NCBI GenBank assembly: GCA_013361075.1
Contig: JABWAJ010000428.1
Span: 1 to 5,148, forward strand
Direction: 5' to 3'
From: Saprospiraceae bacterium
GTDB taxonomy: Bacteria; Bacteroidota; Bacteroidia; Chitinophagales; Saprospiraceae
Length of the DNA: 5,148 nucleotides
Shown piece by piece: positions 1 through 5,148 of this stretch. The position numbers and the translations under genes are program-made. The notes under the pieces were generated by a model. The model was given only the letters and a program-made list of their open reading frames with translations, was not told where the DNA came from and ran no database searches. How positions within the stretch are numbered: position 1 is the stretch's first letter; each line of letters opens with the position of its first letter.

Positions 1-2544
1 GCCAAGGCAAAGACGATTGAAAAATATCTTGGAAAAGATTTTACCGTAAAATCGAGTTATGGTCATATCCGCGATTTGGAAAAAAGCGACGATGCCATAG
101 ACATCAAAAACGGCTTTGCGCCAAAATACGTTGTCACACCTGACAAATACAAAGTCGTCAAGGAATTGAAAGACCTCGTTCAAAAGGTTGACGACGTATG
201 GCTCGCAACGGACGAAGACCGCGAAGGAGAAGCCATTTCCTGGCACTTGTGTCAGGTGCTGGGCCTGGATGAAAAGACCACCAAGCGGATCGTTTTTCGC
301 GAAATCACCAAACCGGCCATTCAAAAAGCCATCCTGGCTCCCCGCACGGTGGATGTCAACCTCGTGGATGCACAACAGGCCCGCCGGGTACTCGACCGGC
401 TTGTAGGGTATGAATTGTCGGGCATCCTCTGGAAAAAAATCAAAGGCGGACTTTCTGCAGGCCGCGTACAATCGGTAGCGGTCAAACTCATTGTTGAGCG
501 CGAGCGGGAAATCCAGCGCTTTGAAGTGTCGGCATATTACAAGATCACTGCCATCTTCGATGTCAAAAACGATCAGGGCAAAATTGTCCAGCTCAAAGCA
601 GAAGCTCCCGAGCGTTTCGACCAGCAAAAAGATGCTGAGGCCTTTTTATTGCAATGCAAAGGCGCCATTTTCAGCATCAGCAACATCGAAGTCAAGCCAC
701 TGAAACGCTCCCCGGCCTATCCGTTTACCACGTCTACGCTCCAGCAGGAAGCCAGCCGCAAACTTGGTTTTTCTGTCAACCGCACCATGTCGGTGGCACA
801 GCACCTGTACGAAGCCGGGCACATTACCTACATGCGTACCGATTCCGTTAACCTGAGCGAACTGGCATTGCAGAGCATCGCCCAGGAGGTTGAGAAACAA
901 TACGGCGCCAAATACGTGCAAACCCGCCGTTTCAAAAGCAAATCGGCCAATGCCCAGGAAGCACACGAAGCCATCCGCCCTTCTTACGTGGAAAACCAGA
1001 CGGTGCCGATGGGGCGCGATGAGCAGCGCCTGTACGAGTTGATCTGGAAACGTGCAGTGGCTTCACAAATGGCCGACGCTATATTGGAAAAAACCATTGT
1101 GGACATTGGGATTTCCAGCATTCCCAAGTCGAAATTGGTGGCAGAAGGCGAAGTGATCAAGTTCGACGGCTTTCTCAAACTCTATCTGGAATCGAAAGAC
1201 GACGATGAGGAAGAAGAAGCCAAAGGCATGTTGCCTCCACTGACACGGGGCCAGGTGTTGCCACTCAACCACCTCACAGCTACGGAGCGCTTTACCCGCC
1301 CGCCTGCACGATACACCGAGGCAGGATTGGTAAAGAAATTGGAAGAGCTTGGCATCGGACGCCCCTCTACCTATGCACCAACCATCTCCAAAATCATGGA
1401 AGAAGGCCGGGGGTATGTCGTGAAAGAAAATCGCGACGGGGTCGAGCGCCCTTACCAGGTATTGACGCTGAGCAATACCGGCGAATTGAAAAAAGAAAGG
1501 AAAACAGAAATCACCGGGGCGGTGAAAAACCACCTTGTACCGACTGATATGGGGATGATTGTGAGCGATTTTCTCGATGAGCATTTCGACCGCATCATGG
1601 ATTACAGCTTCACGGCAAACATTGAAGGCCAGTTTGACCATATTGCTGCCGGCAAACAGCAATGGCCGGAAATGATTCGCAGCTTCTACCATCCTTTTCA
1701 TGAAACGGTGGAGAAAACATTGTCAGGTGCAGATCGCCCCAATAAGGAACGTGTTTTGGGCAAAGACCCCAATACCGGCCGCACCATCCTGACGCGGCTA
1801 TCCCGTCGGGGGCCGGTTGTACAAATCGGTACGCCCGAAGAATTGGGCGAAGAGAAACCGCTCTATGCCAGCCTTCAGCCCGGGCAGTCGCTCGAAACGA
1901 TCAGTTTTGAAGAAGCGCTCGAACTTTTCAAATTGCCCAAAATCCTTGGCCAGCACGACGCTCAGGAAGTTGCCATCGGTATTGGCCGTTTCGGCCCTTA
2001 TGTGCGGCACGGTGAAAAATTCATTTCCCTGCCAAGGGGAGAAGACCCTCATTCGGTAGACATGAATCGGGCCATCGAACTGATTGAAGAAAAAAAAGCA
2101 GCCGACGCGCCTTTCACCACCTACAAAGGTCAGCCGGTTACAAAGGGCAAAGGCCGGTTTGGACCGTTCATCAAATGGGGCGACTTGTTCATCAACGTGC
2201 CCCGTAAGTTTGATTTTGATAAACTGAAGCCGGAAGAAGCCTATGAGCTGATCGAAGCCAAAGTTGAAAAAGAATCGGTTCGTTATATCCAGCAATGGGA
2301 AAGCGAAGGCATTTCTGTCGAAAACGGGCGTTGGGGCCCCTACATCCGGTTTGGCAAAAAGAACATCAAAATGGGAAGGATCAACGATGAAAAAGTGACT
2401 TCAGAAATGGCCAAAGAGTTGACGCTGGAACAAGTAAAAGCCATGATTGAGGTGGAAATCCCTGATGCTTTTGCTAAAAAAGCCAAAAAACCGGCAGCAA
2501 AAAAACCAGCCGCCAAAAAACCGGCTGCCCGGAAAGCGAAGTAA
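1..2544 (+). CDS. topA: DNA topoisomerase I (type IA), 5'-truncated by the window edge
   Basis: Relaxes negatively supercoiled DNA by cutting one strand through a 5'-phosphotyrosine link. The frame is open from base 1 (847 codons seen) and begins AKAKTIEKYLG, the continuation of the usual VESP-AKAKTIEKYLG start. Roughly ten residues, including the conserved Toprim glutamate, should therefore lie just upstream. The Toprim acidic motif DEDREGE is at window codons 71-77 (nt 211-231). The active-site tyrosine is in ITYMRTDS, codon 277 (nt 829-831). The PSTYAPTISKI segment (about nt 1360-1392) is also typical. The C-terminus has glycine-rich Topoisom_C_Rpt-like units at about codons 587-610, 661-680, 717-735 and 774-792, then a Lys/Ala/Pro tail with three AAKKP-like units (nt 2473-2541). 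Only two cysteines are present (in WHLCQ and LLQCKG), so the E. coli-type zinc ribbons are absent. This form is usual for Bacteroidota. The TTG at nt 76 is an internal Leu codon, not the start. Confidence 0.97.
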   Translation, partial: AKAKTIEKYLGKDFTVKSSYGHIRDLEKSDDAIDIKNGFAPKYVVTPDKYKVVKELKDLVQKVDDVWLATDEDREGEAISWHLCQVLGLDEKTTKRIVFREITKPAIQKAILAPRTVDVNLVDAQQARRVLDRLVGYELSGILWKKIKGGLSAGRVQSVAVKLIVEREREIQRFEVSAYYKITAIFDVKNDQGKIVQLKAEAPERFDQQKDAEAFLLQCKGAIFSISNIEVKPLKRSPAYPFTTSTLQQEASRKLGFSVNRTMSVAQHLYEAGHITYMRTDSVNLSELALQSIAQEVEKQYGAKYVQTRRFKSKSANAQEAHEAIRPSYVENQTVPMGRDEQRLYELIWKRAVASQMADAILEKTIVDIGISSIPKSKLVAEGEVIKFDGFLKLYLESKDDDEEEEAKGMLPPLTRGQVLPLNHLTATERFTRPPARYTEAGLVKKLEELGIGRPSTYAPTISKIMEEGRGYVVKENRDGVERPYQVLTLSNTGELKKERKTEITGAVKNHLVPTDMGMIVSDFLDEHFDRIMDYSFTANIEGQFDHIAAGKQQWPEMIRSFYHPFHETVEKTLSGADRPNKERVLGKDPNTGRTILTRLSRRGPVVQIGTPEELGEEKPLYASLQPGQSLETISFEEALELFKLPKILGQHDAQEVAIGIGRFGPYVRHGEKFISLPRGEDPHSVDMNRAIELIEEKKAADAPFTTYKGQPVTKGKGRFGPFIKWGDLFINVPRKFDFDKLKPEEAYELIEAKVEKESVRYIQQWESEGISVENGRWGPYIRFGKKNIKMGRINDEKVTSEMAKELTLEQVKAMIEVEIPDAFAKKAKKPAAKKPAAKKPAARKAK
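1975..2541 (+). other. TopA C-terminal glycine-rich repeats and basic tail
   Basis: Sub-gene region. Three clear copies of a G-R-[FW]-G-P-[YF]-[VI]-[RK] motif are seen: GRFGPYVRHG at codon 662, GRFGPFIKWG at codon 718 and GRWGPYIRFG at codon 776. Each is followed by a short beta/alpha stretch. A more diverged unit (GRTILTRLSRRGPVVQIG, codon 593) precedes them. The last 20-odd residues are almost only Lys, Ala and Pro. In TopA families such repeats replace zinc ribbons as the single-strand DNA-binding part, and the basic tail probably adds non-specific DNA or RNA polymerase contact. That role is inferred from the family and was not shown here. Confidence 0.8.
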
Positions 2545-2550
2545 TCTTTT

Positions 2551-2581
2551 CGTCTGTTAAACCCTTAGTGCTTAACAGGCG
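2551..2581 (+). terminator. Stem-loop between topA and the DUF3467 gene, possible weak terminator
   Basis: CGTCTGTTAA (2551-2560) pairs with TTAACAGGCG (2572-2581). This gives a 10-bp stem with one U-G wobble around an 11-base loop, starting 6 bases after the topA stop. No T-run follows on the + strand (TATTATG), so it is not a canonical intrinsic terminator. It may instead stabilise the topA 3' end or attenuate read-through into the next gene. The pairing is seen directly; the function is inferred. Confidence 0.4.
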
Positions 2582-2616
2582 TATTATGAATGCACAATCA
2601 TTAAAATCCAGGAACA

Positions 2617-2940
2617 ATGTCAGACATAAAAAAACCGCAACCGAATCAACAACTCAATATCGAACTTCCGGAAGAGATCGCGGAAGGAACGTACTCTAAC
2701 CTAGCCATCATTTCGCATTCCCATTCGGAATTCGTAGTAGATTTTATCCGACTGGTACCCAATGTGCCCAAAGCCAAAGTTAAGTCGCGCATCATCCTCA
2801 CGCCGCAGCATGCCAAACGCCTGCTGAATGCACTGGCCGATAATGTGAAAAAATACGAACAGCAATTTGGCATCATTGACGAACCGGATACGCCGCCTTT
2901 CCCGCCGATGAATTTCAGCACACCGAAGGCACAGGCGTGA
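2617..2940 (+). CDS. DUF3467 family small conserved protein
   Basis: A 107-residue acidic-to-neutral soluble protein with no signal peptide or membrane segment. I recognise the DUF3467 pattern: an N-terminal QLNIELPEEIAEGTYSN stretch (residues 12-28), then SHSHSEFVVDFIRLVPN (33-49), then SRIILTPQHAKRLLNALADN (57-76) leading into a helix ending KKYEQQFG (78-85). A Pro-rich tail follows. The length is normal for the family, which is widespread in Bacteroidota and has no established function. From memory, members are often found near rpoC there; this copy instead follows topA on the same strand after 72 bases. The ATG at 2617 has a weak purine stretch (AGGAAC) in front and fits the family N-terminus. 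Expression may be by topA read-through, because I see no TAnnTTTG element in the gap. Confidence 0.88.
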   Translation: MSDIKKPQPNQQLNIELPEEIAEGTYSNLAIISHSHSEFVVDFIRLVPNVPKAKVKSRIILTPQHAKRLLNALADNVKKYEQQFGIIDEPDTPPFPPMNFSTPKAQA

Positions 2941-2951
2941 TGCTGGTGCGT

Positions 2952-3049
2952 TGGTTATTGGTGTATTGGTTACTGGTGGGAAAAAGATAGAGGTTTCGTT
3001 TCTTCATCCAGACCTACCAATACCCCAATAACCAATATACCAATAACCA
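2952..3049. repeat. Long imperfect inverted repeat at the convergent gene junction
   Basis: The left arm (2952-2976) and right arm (3025-3049) are reverse complements at 23 of 25 positions. The exceptions are 2963/3038 (G-U in + strand RNA) and 2973/3028 (C-A in + strand RNA, G-U in the other strand's RNA). The loop is 48 bases. The arms are themselves periodic: the left arm reads roughly TTGGTTA, TTGGTGTA, TTGGTTA, CTGG, and the right arm has CCAATAA units. It lies between the stop of the DUF3467 gene (2940) and the stop of the opposing Fe-S gene (3061). It could halt or stabilise transcripts from both sides. No T-run follows either arm, so a classic bidirectional terminator is not shown. 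Confidence 0.85.
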
Positions 3050-3060
3050 GTAAACCACCC

Positions 3061-3501
3061 CTATCCCTCAAACCCCACCTTCCGGTGCGATCCGTCACAA
3101 AAAGGTTTGTTGGAAGAAGCGCCGCACCGGCAAAATGCCGTTACCCTGTTTTGCTGACTTTGGGTACCATCGGCGTGTTTTACCTTGATGTTGCCGTACA
3201 CCATAAGGGGGCCGTTAGACGTCACCTCGACAATGGTTTCAGTTTCCATTTCGACTTTCCCTGATTCGGCCTCATCTTCATTCATATAATAGGATAATGC
3301 GCCCGAAGGGCAACGTTGCACCTGCTCGACAATTGCTGCTGTTTCTGCGCCGTCAATGGTCACCCACGGGCGTTTTCGGGGATCAAAGACATCGGGTAAT
3401 CCACGAAAACAGATGGCTGAATGGATGCAGATGTCTGGTTTCCAAACAACCGTTACCTCTCCATTGGTGTACTTTTTTGTGATTTTCTTCGACTCGGCCA
3501 T
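3061..3501 (-). CDS. Fused Fer4_19 (YjdI-like) and CDGSH iron-sulfur protein
   Basis: A 146-residue soluble protein with two Fe-S modules. Residues about 11-72 match the divergent mono-cluster ferredoxin family Fer4_19, as in E. coli YjdI: CIHSAIC (C25, C31), then a KRPWV segment (43-47), then CPSGAL with C64. Residues about 98-146 are a CDGSH (mitoNEET-like) domain. Its CRCGASSNKPFCDGSH motif has ligands C124, C126, C135 and H139, which normally hold a 2Fe-2S cluster with three Cys and one His. An acidic linker (74-92) joins them. All expected ligands are present, so the protein should be functional; electron transfer or Fe-S/redox sensing is inferred from the families. The ATG at 3501 follows an A/T-rich leader (CTGATAAAAT) without a Shine-Dalgarno. 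The gene lies 87 bases downstream of the BFN-UVR gene on the same strand, so co-transcription is possible. Confidence 0.9.
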   Translation of the reverse strand: MAESKKITKKYTNGEVTVVWKPDICIHSAICFRGLPDVFDPRKRPWVTIDGAETAAIVEQVQRCPSGALSYYMNEDEAESGKVEMETETIVEVTSNGPLMVYGNIKVKHADGTQSQQNRVTAFCRCGASSNKPFCDGSHRKVGFEG

Positions 3502-3588
3502 ATTTTATCAGTTTACAGACTTTTAGCGGGCAATGGACAGGGGTGTTGCGTTTTGTATAAAAACCTGCAACTGCCAACTTCTAAAATA
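3502..3588 (-). other. Gap between the BFN-UVR and Fe-S genes, no clear signals
   Basis: Eighty-seven bases separate the BFN-UVR stop from the Fe-S gene start. I see no TAnnTTTG promoter element, no strong hairpin with a T-run, and no ribosome binding site near the ATG. The end adjoining the Fe-S start is A/T-rich, as is common before Bacteroidota genes. Read-through from the upstream gene is plausible but not shown. Confidence 0.4.
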
Positions 3589-4170
3589 TCAGGACCTTCT
3601 CCGATTGATCTCATCCCGAATCTCTGCGGCACGCTCGTAGTTTTCAGCGTTCAATACATCTTCCAGCATCTGATTGAGGGCATCGGCGGAATAGGCTGAA
3701 AGTGGAGATCCTTTGGGTGGCGTGTCCTGCTTTTCAGGCATTTCCAGTCCTTCCTCGGTTTCTTCGAGTACGATACCGGCAGCATCTAAGATGAATTCGT
3801 AAGTGTAGATCGGACAATCGAAACGGACAGCCATGGCAATGGCGTCGGAAGTACGGGAATCTATTTCAATCCGGTCGCCATCCTTATGGCAAATCATACG
3901 GGCATAAAAAATGCCGTCCAGCAGGTTGTTGATGATGACTTCGCGCAGTTGGATGTTGAAGGTATCCAGCGTGCTTTTAAACAAGTCGTGTGTCAGTGGC
4001 CGATTGGGAGTCATGCGCTCTAAAGCCACTGCGATGGCCTGTGCTTCGAAACTGCCAATTACAATAGGCAACCGGCGGTTACCTCCCTGTTCGCCAAGGA
4101 TAACAGCATAATTGTGCGATTGCGTGACACTGTGTGATAAGGCAACAATGTCTAAAGGTATTTTTTTCAT
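3589..4170 (-). CDS. Bifunctional nuclease (BFN/DUF151) family protein with C-terminal UVR motif
   Basis: A 193-residue soluble protein. Residues 1-135 form the BFN (DUF151) domain, with LPIVIGSFEAQAIA at 34-47, RPLTHDLF at 57-64 and the family signature DSRTSDAIAMAVR at 104-116. A Pro/Glu-rich linker (136-160) leads to a UVR motif (about 163-192), seen as LEDVLNAENYERAAEIRDEI. This motif is the short helical hairpin by which UvrB and UvrC contact each other. Plant and bacterial BFN relatives have reported DNase/RNase activity, but many members are untested, so nuclease activity here is inferred. The UVR motif suggests binding to a partner protein, possibly a repair or protein-quality-control factor. 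The ATG at 4170 fits the family start (MKKIPLDIVALS). No Shine-Dalgarno or TAnnTTTG element is visible upstream, where the heptamer array begins about 30 bases away. Confidence 0.92.
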   Translation of the reverse strand: MKKIPLDIVALSHSVTQSHNYAVILGEQGGNRRLPIVIGSFEAQAIAVALERMTPNRPLTHDLFKSTLDTFNIQLREVIINNLLDGIFYARMICHKDGDRIEIDSRTSDAIAMAVRFDCPIYTYEFILDAAGIVLEETEEGLEMPEKQDTPPKGSPLSAYSADALNQMLEDVLNAENYERAAEIRDEINRRRS

Positions 4171-4199
4171 CGGTATCAGCTCTGTTTTTTAGTCGTCAT

Positions 4200-4310
4200 T
4201 TGGTTGTTGGTTGGTTGTTGTTGGTTGTTCGTTGTTCGTTGTTGGTTGTTCGTTGTTGGTTGTTGGTTGTTCGTTGTTGGTTGTTCGTTGTTGGTTGTTC
4301 GTTGTTGGTT
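4200..4310. repeat. Tandem heptamer array, unit TTSGTTG (+ strand)
   Basis: From 4221 to 4304 there are twelve consecutive exact 7-base units, each either TTGGTTG or TTCGTTG. The third base alternates irregularly as G C C G C G G C G C G C. Before them, 4200-4220 holds two TTGGTTG units broken by partial units (TTGG, TTG). A partial TTGGTT ends the array at 4310. The array fills most of the 153-base gap between the mazG stop (4324) and the BFN-UVR start (4170). The unit has no stop codon in any frame, so it opens false reading frames on the + strand (Leu/Val/Cys/Trp-rich). It is a minisatellite-like, non-coding repeat, probably grown by replication slippage. Confidence 0.93.
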
Positions 4311-4323
4311 TTGTTCCACATTT

Positions 4324-5106
4324 TCAAATTTTCAAATCCTCTCCCTTGGCTTCATTCCACAGGGCATCCATTTCAGCCAGTGTCATATCCCTGAGGTCTC
4401 TGCCTGCATGGGCTTCTATGTATTCAAAGCGTTTTTTGAACTTTCGGTTCACGCGTTCTAAAGCCGTTTCCGGATCAACACCTATAAAGCGTGCATAGTT
4501 GACTAAAGAGAACAAGACATCACCAAATTCTTCCTCCTGTTTTTCAAAATCGAAGTTCCCGGTCACAGCTTCCTGCAATTCGGCAATTTCTTCTTCTACT
4601 TTTTCCCAAACCTGTACGGCATTTTCCCACTCAAACCCTACCTGTTTGGCTTTGTCCTGCATCCGGTAGGCTTTGATCATTGCAGGCAGGGAGTTGGGTA
4701 CGCCCTGCAGCACGGATTTTTTGCCTTCCTTAAGCTTCAGTTTTTCCCAGTTGCGCTTTACTTCTTCTTCATCGGCCACTTTCAGGTCGCCATAAATGTG
4801 CGGGTGGCGTTTGATCAGCTTATCGCAAACAGCATTGATGGCGTCCGAGACATCAAAAGCGCCTTTTTCATCCGCAATTTTGGCGTAAAACACGAGGTGC
4901 AGCATCACATCCCCGATTTCTTCTTTGATGTCTGTGAGGTTTTCATCCAGCAGCGCGTCGGCCAGTTCGTAAGTTTCTTCAATGGTCAGGTTGCGCAGGC
5001 TCTGAAAGGTCTGTTTTCGGTCCCAGGGGCATTGCTCGCGCAATTCGTCCATGATTTTCAGCAAACGGGCAAATGCGTCGAGTTGATATTGCAGTTCTTT
5101 GGCCAT
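4324..5106 (-). CDS. mazG: Nucleoside triphosphate pyrophosphohydrolase MazG
   Basis: Hydrolyses (d)NTPs, including damaged or non-canonical ones, to the monophosphate and pyrophosphate in the cytoplasm. It has 260 residues, close to E. coli MazG (263), with the usual two tandem MazG domains. N-terminal domain: CPWDRKQTFQSL (26-37), then ExxE at E44/E47 and ExxD at E63/D66 (EEIGDVMLHLVF). The middle has KRHPHIYGD (99-107), NWEKLKLKE and a GVPNSLPAMIKAYRMQDKA stretch (135-153). C-terminal domain: ExxE at E173/E176 (EEEIAEL) and ExxD at E193/D196 (EEEFGDVLFSLVNYAR), followed by NRKFKKRF (220-227). The metal-binding carboxylates are intact in both halves. The ATG at 5106 fits the family N-terminus. 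A good Bacteroidota -7 element lies 17 bases upstream, so the gene probably has its own promoter with a short leader. Confidence 0.96.
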   Translation of the reverse strand: MAKELQYQLDAFARLLKIMDELREQCPWDRKQTFQSLRNLTIEETYELADALLDENLTDIKEEIGDVMLHLVFYAKIADEKGAFDVSDAINAVCDKLIKRHPHIYGDLKVADEEEVKRNWEKLKLKEGKKSVLQGVPNSLPAMIKAYRMQDKAKQVGFEWENAVQVWEKVEEEIAELQEAVTGNFDFEKQEEEFGDVLFSLVNYARFIGVDPETALERVNRKFKKRFEYIEAHAGRDLRDMTLAEMDALWNEAKGEDLKI

Positions 5107-5123
5107 AGCGCGTGTTTGGATCG

Positions 5124-5131
5124 CAAAAATA
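5124..5131 (-). promoter_or_regulatory. Putative Bacteroidota -7 promoter element for mazG
   Basis: The - strand reads TATTTTTG here, an exact match to the Bacteroidota sigma-ABfr -7 consensus TAnnTTTG. It ends 17 bases before the mazG ATG. A start of transcription 5-7 bases downstream would leave a leader of only about 10-13 bases. The matching -33 TTTG/TTG element would fall at or beyond the right edge of the window, so it cannot be checked. The octamer is A/T-rich and could occur by chance. Confidence 0.5.
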
Positions 5132-5148
5132 AACCTTCTTCCGATAGG

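Noticed and set aside
76..78. TTG as a possible start for topA
   Set aside because: The frame is open upstream to base 1 and encodes the conserved AKAKTIEKYLG and SSYGHIRDL segments, so this codon is an internal leucine.
1063..1701. A 212-codon - strand open frame, and another at 1798-2295, inside topA
   Set aside because: They lie fully opposite well-conserved topA coding sequence and show no recognisable domain, so they are antisense shadows.
2090..2097. Run of eight A in topA as a frameshift or slippage site
   Set aside because: The reading frame before and after the run is conserved TopA C-terminal repeat sequence, so no frameshift is needed or indicated.
4176..4199. Tiny upstream reading frame (MTTKKQS) on the - strand before the BFN-UVR gene
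   Set aside because: Seven codons with no ribosome binding site and no stalling-type motif; it is expected by chance in A-rich leader sequence.
4200..4310. The array as a CRISPR
   Set aside because: Units are 7 bases with no spacers, and no cas-like genes are present.
4321..4337. TTTTCAAA direct repeat at the mazG 3' end, considered as a terminator or attachment site
   Set aside because: It partly codes for the last MazG residues and stop, forms no convincing stem, and has no partner copy elsewhere in the window.
4134..4498. Three overlapping + strand reading frames rich in Leu, Val, Cys and Trp across the heptamer array
   Set aside because: They arise because the 7-base unit has no stop codon in any frame. 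They run on into the opposite strand of mazG, have no start context, and do not resemble any family.

Overview
The window looks like chromosomal DNA from a member of the Bacteroidota. Four things point there. The topoisomerase I has glycine-rich C-terminal repeats and a Lys/Ala/Pro tail and no zinc-ribbon cysteines. A DUF3467 protein is present. Starts are mostly preceded by A-rich leaders without a clear Shine-Dalgarno. A TAnnTTTG-type -7 promoter element lies in front of mazG. The intergenic heptamer repeats remind me of Saprospiria-like or Cytophagia-like genomes, but class-level placement is a guess.

Layout. On the + strand, positions 1-2544 hold topA, which lacks only a few N-terminal codons because it enters from the left edge. 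It is followed after 72 bases by a small DUF3467 gene (2617-2940). The other three genes are on the - strand and converge on this pair. In transcription order they are mazG (5106 to 4324), a bifunctional-nuclease-family gene with a C-terminal UVR motif (4170 to 3589), and a fused Fer4_19/CDGSH iron-sulfur protein (3501 to 3061). The two convergent blocks meet in a 120-base junction (2941-3060) dominated by a long imperfect inverted repeat. The gap between mazG and the nuclease gene (4171-4323) is filled mostly by a tandem array of a 7-base unit, TTSGTTG on the + strand. The junction inverted repeat is built from the related unit TTGGTTA, so the two non-coding blocks look like members of one repeat family.

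Function. The genes are housekeeping or maintenance: supercoil relaxation (TopA), clearance of non-canonical nucleoside triphosphates (MazG), a possible nuclease or DNA/protein-interaction protein (BFN-UVR), a small Fe-S protein, and a conserved protein of unknown role. Nothing in the sequence shows that they form one pathway. I see no mobile element, CRISPR array, tRNA, rRNA or defence system. The most unusual content is the heptamer repeats and the two small domain fusions, not a new multi-gene system.
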